From the NCBI RefSeq assembly GCF_002368095.1, contig NZ_AP018228.1, positions 62,001-126,000 of the forward strand: DNA of 64,000 nucleotides, given 5' to 3'. The stretch comes from Calothrix parasitica NIES-267. GTDB lineage: Bacteria > Cyanobacteriota > Cyanobacteriia > Cyanobacteriales > Nostocaceae. A program made the position numbers and the translations under genes. Shown here in pieces: positions 56,185 through 64,000 of this stretch. The notes under the pieces are model-generated. The model saw only the letters and a program-made list of their open reading frames with translations, had not been told where the DNA came from and did not search any database. Every line of letters starts with the position of its first letter. The stretch's first letter is position 1.

Positions 56185-57114
56185 TTATTTTATAAGTGCT
56201 TGCATCTGTGAAAGCAGCTTTTCTATCTTGGCTTTCTTCTTTGGATCTTCAAGTGCTTTAGAGTCTTTGAGTAGGCGAAGGGTTGTAGTTACTTTCTCTT
56301 TGAGTGGGGAAGTAGTTACTTGAGTTTTAGCCCCACTAAGCTCTTTAACTTTTTCTCTAATTTGGTTCAAAGAAAGATTGTTTGAAAGCGCTTCGTCCAA
56401 TAACTTTTTTCTGGCTTCCCCGTTTTTAACTTTATTAATTTCCTTGGCTTTAGTGTACTCAATTCTTCCCCCGCGCAAAGCTTGCAGAAGTTCTGGTGGT
56501 AAGTTTAATAAAGGAAGCCGATTGCGAAGGAATGACTTCCAACTCATTCTTCCAGTAGAGTTAAAGACCTCCTCAATTTTGTTATGATTTTCACTGCCCG
56601 TAACGTTACGGGCAACTTTCCCTTTCTCCTCATGTTCTAGTCGCTGCAATAGTTTCACCACTTCTTCCTTTTTTTCACCTAGTCGCAGTGATAACAGTTC
56701 CAGTATCCCCTCAGTTTCCTCCAAAGGGTTTAAATCCTCCCGTTGCAGGTTCTCAATTAACCGTACCTGAGTAGCGGCATTATCGTCTAAATCTAGAATA
56801 ATTACGGGAATTTCTGTACGTCCAGCAATTTGGGAAGCTTTGAGTCTTCGCTCTCCGGCGATAAGTTCGTATTTGTCATCCTTGGGGCGTACCAGCAGTG
56901 GCTCCAGTATGCCGTGTTCGTGGATTGACTCAGCTAAGGATTCTAGTCTTTCGGGGTCAAAGTAGCGACGCGGTTGAGAATCGGGCAGCTTTATTTCTGA
57001 AACAGGTATTTGATTTTTGTTGGCTGGAATAACGTTGGCTTCCTTAGCTATGTATTGCCCTATAACATTAGATTTCATTTTCTGAGTAGGTTTAGCTGAC
57101 TTATTTGGTGGCAT
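56185..57114 (-). CDS. parB: ParB/Spo0J partition protein (second parAB locus)
   Basis: 309 residues, complete. ParB box 1 region LPDSQPRRYFDPERLESLAESIHEHGILEPLLVRP; the NTPase arginine motif GERRLKASQ; LIENLQREDLNPLEE; and the central DNA-binding part with SLRLGEKKEEVVKLLQRLEHE. Residues VARNVTG are encoded by one copy of the palindrome. The N-terminus may contact ParA. Overlaps the parA stop by 14 bp, so translation is coupled. The intact locus probably maintains this replicon. Confidence 0.88.
   Translation of the reverse strand: MPPNKSAKPTQKMKSNVIGQYIAKEANVIPANKNQIPVSEIKLPDSQPRRYFDPERLESLAESIHEHGILEPLLVRPKDDKYELIAGERRLKASQIAGRTEIPVIILDLDDNAATQVRLIENLQREDLNPLEETEGILELLSLRLGEKKEEVVKLLQRLEHEEKGKVARNVTGSENHNKIEEVFNSTGRMSWKSFLRNRLPLLNLPPELLQALRGGRIEYTKAKEINKVKNGEARKKLLDEALSNNLSLNQIREKVKELSGAKTQVTTSPLKEKVTTTLRLLKDSKALEDPKKKAKIEKLLSQMQALIK
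56595..56614. repeat. 20-bp perfect palindrome, copy 3, inside parB
   Basis: TGCCCGTAACGTTACGGGCA within the parB coding region, read as ARNVTG on the minus strand. Its flanks match those of copy 1. Confidence 0.68.
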
Positions 57115-57859
57115 CTATTTTACTGGCAATCTTTTTAAGTATTTTAATAGCAGAGTGTTTTTTATCATACAATGCCAGAGGTAAATTTTCCTCCGAAGCA
57201 TCAGCAAAAGCTATAGCTCTTGGAATTGGAGGTAAAACTGGGGCAATCTGAGCTAAATTTTCTTCTAAAGCCTGCATTGTTCTTGATTCCTGAGCAGTAC
57301 GTCCATCAAACATTGTTGGCACAAAACCAGCAATTTGCAGTTCGGGATTTAGCTGTTCTTTGATTTGAGCAACAGTGGTTAGTAACAGTTCAGTTCCTTT
57401 GAAGGATTTGTACTGACACTGGATTGGAACTAGCAAGTGAGTTGCCGCAGTCAGTCCAAGAATTGATAATAGTCCCAAGGAAGGTGGGCAATCAATAAGA
57501 ATATAATCGTAATCGTCTTTGATTGGGGACAGGACGTTTTTAAGCTTTTGTTCCCTGGCAAAGGCTGAAATCAGTTGCATCTCGGCAGCCGCTAAATTAA
57601 TGTCAGCAGGAACCAGGGTCATGCCGTTAATTGTTTCCGAATATGGAGTAATGGGTTTACCATCAGTAATTGAATCCCCGATTGTAATTTCCAACTCATC
57701 CGGGTCAAGTCCCATAAAAATTGTCAAAGATGATTGGGGGTCTAAATCAATTAGTAAAACTTTTCGTTTCTTCTGGGTTAGGTGGTAGCCGAGGTTCTGA
57801 GTAAGGCTCGTTTTCCCTACGCCGCCACTTTGATTGAAAAGTGCAATTATTTTTCCCAT
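57101..57859 (-). CDS. parA: ParA-type partition ATPase (second parAB locus)
   Basis: 252 residues. Walker A SGGVGKTS (11-18), Walker A' LIDLDPQSSL, Walker B DYILIDCPPSLG. Closely related to ParA at 23017 (shared ALFNQSGGVGKTSLT.NLGYHL, LVPIQCQ.KSF.GT.LLL.TVA). It moves plasmid cargo by ATP-driven gradients with ParB. Two short tandem repeats upstream (57891-57908) may be its operator. First gene of parA-parB on the minus strand. Confidence 0.9.
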   Translation of the reverse strand: MGKIIALFNQSGGVGKTSLTQNLGYHLTQKKRKVLLIDLDPQSSLTIFMGLDPDELEITIGDSITDGKPITPYSETINGMTLVPADINLAAAEMQLISAFAREQKLKNVLSPIKDDYDYILIDCPPSLGLLSILGLTAATHLLVPIQCQYKSFKGTELLLTTVAQIKEQLNPELQIAGFVPTMFDGRTAQESRTMQALEENLAQIAPVLPPIPRAIAFADASEENLPLALYDKKHSAIKILKKIASKIDATK

Positions 57860-57890
57860 TTTGTTTCTTTAGAGGTGTGAATGGGGTGTA

Positions 57891-57911
57891 TGAGATTTGT
57901 GAGATTTGTGA
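57891..57911 (-). promoter_or_regulatory. Tandem 9-bp repeats upstream of parA (possible operator)
   Basis: TGAGATTTG twice (57891-57899 and 57900-57908), then TGA, about 32 bp before the parA start. Tandem sites at this place often bind the partition regulator. The rest of 57912-58278 shows no gene. Confidence 0.45.
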
Positions 57912-58278
57912 AAAATTTGGTAGAGAATTGAAGGATTTTTGCGTGATAGTTCTTTTAGAAATAAGCCCTTCAAGCTCTTATTAAGTCGGGATTGTATGCC
58001 TTCTATTATTAGTAATTCTATTATTGGATTAGGAGTAATTTACAGGTTACTATAACAGAATTTCTGCTTTATAGATATGCTGTTAGGGTAATATTCCCAA
58101 CTTTTTGAGTTTTTGAAATGTACTCTTAACTTCATTATTCCCTACCTAATCTACTTAGGCATAGGTTATGGTGGTGGTTGATAAATTTATTAATAAAAAA
58201 ACCCCTATTGAAAATAATAGCGGCAATTTTATAGTAAAAAGTTTGAGTTCTAAACATATTCCAAGAGCTTTAAACTTA

Positions 58279-58542
58279 TTACTTTCGCTTCTGCTGTTCT
58301 TTAAGTAAAAATTGTTCGTATTCTTCAGCCGATTTCAGTTTCTTTAATAACTTTTCTTTGTAAGCGCGAGTTTGTTCTAATTGGTTTTGTATATAATCGG
58401 TTTCCAGGAATTGTTTTACATTTTTATCTTGTTGTTCTTGGGACGGTAAGCGACCCACCATAGCACCTGATTCAAGTTCATCCATTCGCTTCCATCTTGC
58501 AACTTGTTCAGGTGTAGGTTGGTAAGAAGAAGACTGTGACAT
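58279..58542 (-). CDS. Small coiled-coil plasmid protein (paralogue)
   Basis: 87 residues. The core YQPTPEQVARWKRMDE, MVGRLPSQEQQ, QFLETDYIQNQLEQTRAYKE and KLLKKLKSAEEYEQFLL aligns almost without gaps to the 55813-56100 protein. Divergent copies on either side of parA-parB and on opposite strands. Function unknown. Confidence 0.68.
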   Translation of the reverse strand: MSQSSSYQPTPEQVARWKRMDELESGAMVGRLPSQEQQDKNVKQFLETDYIQNQLEQTRAYKEKLLKKLKSAEEYEQFLLKEQQKRK

Positions 58543-58634
58543 ATATCTAATCCTTATTTAATCTTCATGTTGCGGAATTTCGTTTTTGTTCAAGGTCGAG
58601 GAGAAACATTGATGCTGCGTTATATTCAAGTATC

Positions 58635-59229
58635 ATCTAAAGACCATTTTACCGGAGCAACACTTACAGGAATATATATTGGGCATTGGAATATCAGTAA
58701 TGAAACTAACTTTTGTGGGGTTAAGTGTGAGTACGTTTATACGCGCATTCCTACCAAAGAAAATCCTAACCCTTTACGCAAACCAGATAACAACGGTGAA
58801 GTCTTTACAGATGGGGATTTCGCGGATTTTATTAAACCTATATTTGATACTCTTGACCTTTACCACAACCAAGGCGTTGACCCCCGTGCAATTGCCATTT
58901 CATTTAAAGAATTGGCAGAAAATAATCCCGATGCGGAATTAGAAATTGTGGCGATGGAGAAACGGGGAGAAGAGAAGTTTTTGCTCCGGGCTAAAACCTT
59001 ACCGGAATCCGATAAATCGGAATTAAGCGCAGAATATTTTGAAACTTACAGTCAAATCAAGGCTTTAGCAAAGCAAGAAGTTAAAGCTTTGATAACGGAG
59101 AAAGACGGCAGAATTCGCAGTTTAGAAAATATGGTGAATACAGCTTTAAAAAGTCCATTATTTTATGCTAAAGGAGATAACAATGCAGGAGTGGCGATAA
59201 TATTCAACAGGAAGGTTCGTTTGGAATAA
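58635..59229 (+). pseudogene. Fragment of a third pentapeptide-CHAT gene
   Basis: From HFTGATLTGIYIG the sequence follows the 31254-32958 gene closely: NFCGVKCEYVYTRIPTKEN, GDFADFIKPIFDTLDLYHNQ, VDPRAIAISFKELAENNPDAELEIVAMEKRGEEK, the Lys/Glu coiled coil. It ends before the CHAT domain. Near 59190 the expected continuation lies in another frame (SGDNIQQEGSFGI), then homology stops. Residues before 58635 (frame open from 58567) are not homologous. A relic without start, end or protease domain. Confidence 0.8.
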
Positions 59230-59450
59230 TTAAGCTTGTGTTCTTCCTTTTCCTGAAAGAACTCAACAACCATTAAAAGAATCACTAATGCAAATAAGAC
59301 AGTAAGTATAGTGACTATATCAATATTGTACTTATCTAAAAATTCTTTACCAGGAAGTGTTTCAACTATAACGTCTTTAAATACTCCCAATATAATTTCA
59401 ATTAGAATTAGAAGAAGTGTCAGAAGTATTCTAAATTGATTCTTTTTCAC
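59163..59450 (-). CDS. Small membrane protein, 95 residues (3' end uncertain)
   Basis: Two hydrophobic helices (FRILLTLLLILIEIILGVF and IVTILTVLFALVILLMVVEFF) separated by a polar loop, then a charged tail. The last about 20 residues overlap the end of the pentapeptide-CHAT relic on the other strand, so the natural C-terminus may have been lost at that junction. No family recognised. Confidence 0.5.
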   Translation of the reverse strand: MKKNQFRILLTLLLILIEIILGVFKDVIVETLPGKEFLDKYNIDIVTILTVLFALVILLMVVEFFQEKEEHKLNYSKRTFLLNIIATPALLSPLA

Positions 59451-59599
59451 CTTAAAGCCAGACCGGACAACAGATGCAGTTTAGCAGTATAATACTGATG
59501 ACAAGGGTTAATAATATTACATATTATCAATAACTACGGAGATTTTGGTAGCGTTTATTTTTATTTTTAACTAAGGTTTGAAGACCGAAATGACTTTCA

Positions 59600-59669
59600 A
59601 AATGTAGGGGAGGTAAGTACAGTTACGAGGCAGCACTGTACCTTTGAAGAGAAATCCTCCCCCATTTTA
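59600..59669. terminator. Nested stem-loop, possible terminator or structured RNA
   Basis: AAAATG..GGGGAGG (59600-59614) pairs with CCTCCCCCATTTT (59657-59669). Inside, GTACAGT (59618) pairs with ACTGTAC (59636). Two stacked stems lie just 3' of the minus-strand nuclease-like gene (stop at 59711), so it may end that transcript. Confidence 0.4.
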
Positions 59670-59710
59670 AAAAGCGATAGCGGGTCATTAGGTCTGGCTA
59701 GGTGGGTGAA

Positions 59711-60343
59711 TTAATCTTCTGGGCTATTAGCTAATTTCTTTAGAATCTTGAGAACCTGACCCAGTTCGTGCTTAGTTGGCAGCAGCGAGTAAGTTCGTGA
59801 GAAGTCGTAGGAAGGTCGTTCGGTGCTGAAGTCTAATTTGAGAAAAATGAACTCGTCGCCATTGGTGGCAAGACCAAAGGCTAGATTGCTTTGCCTGGGT
59901 TGGGCAAGCATATAGGCAAAGAGTTGGGGTAAGGCAATACCTACAGGAATAGCGCTGCGTTTTGATTCTAAGGAGAGAACCCAGAGATTATCGTTGACTA
60001 CCAGCGTGTCAATAAAACCTTTTAGTGTTTCAACTGTGTCGTTAATTTCTATTTCCACTCCAAATGGGGAGCGAATCTGGTATGGTTCGTCAAGAAATCC
60101 GGCTAGTTCCAGAAGTGGGGAAACAACAAGTAAATTAACAGTTCCTTCCAGTAAAAAGCCGTCTCGGCGGTGATAGTCAAAGCGCTTCTTAATCTTACCA
60201 ATTCCAGTTTTTTCTTCCAGACTCAGTTCTTGGAAGTTTTCATCTAACTCACTGAAAAATTCTGGGTCTTGGGATTGTTCTATTTTGAAGCTGGTTTCTA
60301 AATCTTTGAAAGTCTTGATTCTATCGGTGACAGCAAGGGTCAT
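59711..60343 (-). CDS. PD-(D/E)XK nuclease-like protein (HsdR N-terminal type)
   Basis: 210 residues. An N-terminal helix region is followed by FDYHRRDGFLLEGTVNLLVVSPLLELAGF and a likely catalytic core: an acidic strand LKGFIDTLVVNDNLWVLSLESKR (D...ExK) with QLFAYMLAQPRQSNLAFGLATNGDEFIFLKL downstream. This matches small stand-alone proteins commonly labelled type I restriction R-subunit N-terminal-like in cyanobacteria. No helicase or methylase partner is nearby, so it is not a complete restriction system. Role unknown. Confidence 0.7.
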   Translation of the reverse strand: MTLAVTDRIKTFKDLETSFKIEQSQDPEFFSELDENFQELSLEEKTGIGKIKKRFDYHRRDGFLLEGTVNLLVVSPLLELAGFLDEPYQIRSPFGVEIEINDTVETLKGFIDTLVVNDNLWVLSLESKRSAIPVGIALPQLFAYMLAQPRQSNLAFGLATNGDEFIFLKLDFSTERPSYDFSRTYSLLPTKHELGQVLKILKKLANSPED

Positions 60344-60495
60344 AGGTTAAAAATATCTATAGTAGTACAATAATACTCTAAATTGTCTAAATAGTAATGT
60401 CTTCAAGAATTTGACTTAAATCGTGAGACATTTTCTCCTCGGTCATCTCCCGAAAATTCTCCATAATTTCATCAGCTTTAGCAGCTACAAGAAAC

Positions 60496-60542
60496 TTATA
60501 CAATGCGAATGTAATAATGACTAATACATTCGCATTGTATAA
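60496..60542. repeat. 18-bp perfect inverted repeat, 11-nt loop
   Basis: TTATACAATGCGAATGTA (60496-60513) is fully complementary to 60525-60542. It lies between two minus-strand genes. The minus strand beyond it (60398-60495) reads a short ALYKFLVAAKADEIMENFRE-type frame without a start, perhaps a gene remnant. Confidence 0.5.
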
Positions 60543-60580
60543 AGTAGGCTTTAACGCTAGTAACTATTTATCCACCTAAT

Positions 60581-61130
60581 TTAATTAAAAGAAGAAAATA
60601 TGCCAACTTCTTTCTTTTCAGATTGCTGAACCTGCTCCATCCAGTCTTGTATTGCCTCAACTTCTGAACAACCCTCAATAACTGCTCTAACCACATTCTT
60701 GTTATAAGAATTATCAGTATAGTTGGGATGAGCAGACAAAGGAGCGGCCCAAGTAAGACACATGGTTTTTATCAATTCATCAACTTTGCGGCTATTAAGT
60801 TGACTGGGACGTTCAACACCATTGGATTGCAGCCATTCTTTGATTAACTCAAGTGGATAATCAAGCAAAGTACGAATCTGCTTCACTCGTAAATCCTGAA
60901 AATAGGTGTTTGAAGGAGTTTCTACTACCTGTGGTTGTGCTTCTTCTGTTTCAAGCCAAGCTTTCAATAAGCTCGCTAATTCCTTACCAGGATTTAGAAA
61001 TGTTTTATCTGTAACAGCGGGACAGCGGCTTTTACTAATCGTCAAGACGTGTGTAAAATCTAACTCTCCTGCTATGTCGAATTCGTACTCAATACCACTT
61101 GCTTGTATAGGTGATGTGCCTATTTTTTTA
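60581..61130 (-). pseudogene. C-terminal fragment of a RecA/Sak4-like AAA ATPase
   Basis: From KIGTSPIQASGIEYEFDIAG through DFTHVLTISKSRCPAV, KTFLNPGKELASLLKAWL, the sequence matches the end of phage/plasmid nucleotide-binding (AAA_24, Sak4-like) proteins, followed by a helical tail. The Walker A/B half is absent. The open frame to 61171 adds residues that are only the complement of another relic, so the true 5' limit is about 61130. Confidence 0.65.
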
Positions 61131-61133
61131 AAT

Positions 61134-61392
61134 GTTGCAGCTGCAATTGCTCGGGTTAAGGAAGCAATCAAAGAGGATTGGTGCGATAATCCTACGGGTT
61201 TATTTATCGCTAGTTGTAAGAATGGGGAGAAGCCAAAGAATGCAGTGACGAGTGAGGTAAGTACTTGGTTTGAGTGGGCGCGGAGGGAAAGGATAGTTAT
61301 TGCGATGTCTGGAGGGGTGGGTTATTTATACACCGGATGGTGAGGTTGTAAAAATTGAGGAGATGATGGGGAGATATCCGATATCCAAATAA
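61134..61392 (+). pseudogene. C-terminal relic of an unidentified cyanobacterial plasmid protein
   Basis: VAAAIARVKEAIKEDWCDNP, then TGLFIASCKNGEKP and FEWARRERIVIAMSGG, followed after a single-base shift near 61310-61320 by VIYTPDGEVVKIEEMMGRYP and a stop. The pattern resembles the C-terminus of replication-associated proteins seen on Nostocales plasmids, from memory only. The 5' part is missing; the upstream frame is antisense to the ATPase relic. Confidence 0.55.
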
Positions 61393-61432
61393 TTTCACCT
61401 TTTGTCTTTCAAGGATTAAACATTTCCAATTC

Positions 61433-64000
61433 CTAATTCTGACAAACCCAAGCACCCCAATAAAACGGATGTGCCAGGGGTTTATCATCTTGGTGACAAT
61501 CAATTTGGGTTTGCGCTGACAATTCTCGCAATTTCAAAAGTTCTTTCAAAATCTCCACTCCTAAAGTAGATTCTCTCAATTCTTTGACTGTAATATTACG
61601 AATATATTTTTGAGCCTTTCGTAACGCTTCAATAGCATCCATACCAGCTTGATAGTTATCAAAGAACTGTTCCATCAATAAAGCGCTTGTTCTATCGGGT
61701 ACTTCCCACAAACTCATCACTAATGCTTTTGTACCAGCAACCGCGAATGCTCGACGCAATCCAAAGACACCTTCACCAATCTTAATATCTCCTCTAGCTG
61801 TATTGCAGGCTGACAATACAGTGAGTTGATTAGCTCGTAAATTTAAATTAGCGATATCTTGGGCAAAAACGATTCCTTTACCGGCATTTTCGGGTAGAAT
61901 TCCACCGGATAGCCAAGTTTTAGTTCCTGCTAGAGCTAGAGCAGAGCGCATCATTGGGTTGGCAACTTGTTCGGTATCAGGTAAAAATAATCCGTGGGTA
62001 GCTATGAGCATTATTTTAGGACATTTACCGTTGGTGAGATGAGTTTCTAAAGCTTCTTTACCCGTGTACAATTGTGCATCTTTTAGCTTTTTCGCAACGG
62101 TTTCACCCAGGAGTTTGGTACTGATGGTGCGATGTAGATTCTGGCTGTCGAAAGTATCGATAAATTCCTTATTAAAATGTTGTTTTTGTTGCTCTGTTTG
62201 TAATGGTGCAGATAATTCAAAATCAGGATCTGCAATTATAATTGGATTATCCGTTACAGTTGTAAAATCAGAATTAGAGCGTAAAATATCTCTTCCGACT
62301 CCTAAATAAGAAACGGTATATTCATCCATTAACAACCGTTTACCTGTTTCATCTATGGGTAATATTTGCAACGGCACTGAGTTTAAATTACCATCTGCTG
62401 CAAATATTATTTTTTGGCAATTGTTATCAATTTTTTCCAGTATTGGGGCTAATATCAGTTTACTGAGTTGAATGGAATCGCTGGGATTATATTGTTTGAT
62501 TTGTAGCTTGGGCTTGACGGGAATAGATTTTTTAAAGCCCAATGTTTGGCTATTGACATCAGATGCTTGTAAGCGAAATTTACTAATCAATTCATCAATT
62601 TTTTCGACTTCACCCAAATCAACCATTTGCACTGCATGGGGTTTTCCAGCTGGTAAAATGAAGGCAATATAAAAAGGCGATCGCCATTGTATTTCTCCCT
62701 TAGCTCGGATGGCTTGGAAGTCAAAAACATCAATTTGCACGAATTCAATTAATACTGAGTTGGCACTTAAAGCTGATGCTACTGCTTCACGGTTAGGGAT
62801 TTGTTTTGAAAGTTGAATTTCAGGTACTTGAGTTGCGATTTGCTTTTGTAAATTATCGTACTGGTTTTGTAGCTGATTTAAATTGGTTTGATAGTTGGCA
62901 AGATTTTGGGTTTGACTGGCAGAAATCGTCAAATGTATGATTTGATTGCTTAATTCTCGGAGTTGATGAAATTTGTCTGCAAGATGCGGATATTTACCGT
63001 TATAGGAAGCTTGATTCTGAGCGGTAAGGGATGTTGCTGATAAACCTTTGCGTTTGAGAATAAAATCAAATGCTGAATTAATGGCTTCTTGGGAATTGGG
63101 GAGATATTGGTAAATTAGGGATAGGAATAAATCGAAGTTGCCTCTAATTTTATCAATAAACGCTAAACGGTCATTTTCTGAGCTAAAAGCAAAAACGTTA
63201 CTAATTAATTTATCGTGAATGTGGCTGGCTTGAATGCGATAAGATAAAGCTTCCTCATAACGTTTGATTGCAGCGTACAAGGTTGAAAGATTATTCAAGC
63301 TAAATGCCACATCTGGGTGATTTTCTCCCAATAATTGCTTTCTCAGGGATAAAGCTAAATCATAATATTTTTCGGCTTCTATGTACTTTCCTTGAGAAAG
63401 GTAAATTTCTGCTAGATTATTGTAGCTATTGGTAATATCGGGGTGTTCTTCGCCAAAGATATTTTTTCTGATTTCCAATACCTTTAAACATATTTCTTCA
63501 GCATCAGAATAGCGTCCCAAGCTACTATATACCGTAGCTAGATTATTCATAATAACAGCTGCTTATGGATGATTTCTACCAAACTGACTGCCCACGATTA
63601 ACAAAGCTTCTGTTAATACTTTTTCTGCTTCCATATGTTTAGATTGAGCATCATAAACCACCCCTAAACTAATCAATATTCCTGCAACATTGGGATGCAT
63701 TTCTCCTAGTAATCGTTTAGCTATGAAATAATTTTCTTTATACAAGTCTTTTGCTTGGTCATATCTTCCCTGTAAACGGTAAATTCCTGCAATTATATTT
63801 ATGCTTTCTATAATATCAGGATGTTCTTTGCAAAATATATTTTTTCTAATAGTTAAAGCAGCTAAATATTTCTGTTCGGCTTCTGAATATTTTCCTTGTC
63901 GTTGATAAATCTTTCCTAAATCATTTAATTTATCTGCGTATTTTGGATGTTTTTTACCATAATTTTTTTCATCGGAATTTAATATTTTTAAATAAATAGA
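61433..64000 (-). pseudogene. TPR-CHAT protein interrupted by one stop codon, running off the window
   Basis: Frame 63550 to 61433 encodes 705 residues: TPRs (NNLATVYSSLGRYSDAEEICLKV, NNLAEIYLSQGKYIEAEKYY), a coiled coil (NLANYQTNLNQLQNQYDNLQKQ) and CHAT with His in IATHGLF and Cys in LSACNTARGDI, ending ShowAHPFYWGAW-type CHAT terminus (HPFYWGAW). A single TAA at 63563-63565 separates it, in the same frame, from further TPRs (63566-64000, EHPDIIESINIIAGIYRLQGRYDQ) that continue past the window. Possibly a point mutation; the shorter product from Met 63550 would still hold a full CHAT domain. Confidence 0.82.

Noticed and set aside
59711-60343. A complete type I restriction system
   Set aside because: Only an HsdR N-terminal-like nuclease is present, without helicase, specificity or methylase genes nearby.
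60906-61343. 145-codon plus-strand frame as a complete gene
   Set aside because: Its first half is antisense to the Sak4-like relic; only the part from 61134 is genuine.
1-64000. tRNA, rRNA or known riboswitches
   Set aside because: I looked for cloverleaf ends and conserved cores but found nothing convincing; a covariance scan would be needed to exclude small RNAs.

Overview
The window looks like accessory, plasmid-type DNA of a filamentous, probably heterocyst-forming cyanobacterium (Nostocales). Reasons: AT-rich DNA; DUF4360, DUF1822, pentapeptide-repeat, SLH, caspase/CHAT and pRiA4b ORF-3 type proteins typical of that group; a relic of a DevA-like exporter ATPase; and three partition modules (two ParA/ParB, one ParM-type) with no ribosomal or core metabolic genes. 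The assignment to a plasmid and to Nostocales is inference.

Layout. 0-6.8 kb: a Tat-exported caspase-like protein, a TPR-CHAT protein and a secreted DUF4360 protein. 6.9-11 kb: an IS5/IS1182-type element, a VCBS/FG-GAP repeat protein, and a short tyrosine recombinase split by an IS5-type element. 11.2-16 kb: a minus-strand block of exported proteins (14-blade WD40, two unknowns) and one small unknown. 16.2-21.3 kb: an ECF-like sigma factor, a DUF1822 protein and a pentapeptide-membrane-pentapeptide-CHAT protein, apparently one operon. 21.6-24 kb: an SLH protein, then parA and a truncated parB. 24-38.4 kb: two same-sized IS1634-family elements (2522 bp) in opposite orientation. The first is a rearrangement junction between parB and a more GC-rich DUF1772/NmrA/AraC cluster. 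The second has split a second pentapeptide-CHAT gene and itself contains an IS66 element. 38.6-51.8 kb: a CHAT-NB-ARC-TPR (STAND) protein on the minus strand and, divergently, a Trypco1 protein followed by a large trypsin-nSTAND1-WD40 receptor gene broken by an IS4-type (partly duplicated), an IS630-type and a second IS4-type element. 52-58.5 kb: plasmid backbone with a pRiA4b ORF-3 protein, a ParM-like actin plus small partner, a second parA-parB, a 20-bp perfect palindrome in three places, and paralogous small coiled-coil proteins. 58.6-61.4 kb: gene relics and a PD-(D/E)XK-like protein. 61.4-64 kb: a TPR-CHAT gene broken by one stop codon and running off the window.

The unifying theme is an island of caspase/CHAT/trypsin effector domains coupled to repeat or STAND sensor modules (TPR, WD40, pentapeptide). 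This fits the conflict or regulated-death systems described for multicellular cyanobacteria. Many of these genes are broken by insertion sequences whose exact target duplications allow the ancestral genes to be rebuilt on paper. The most system-like units are the sigma-DUF1822-pentapeptide/CHAT operon and the divergent CHAT-STAND / Trypco1-trypsin-STAND-WD40 locus.
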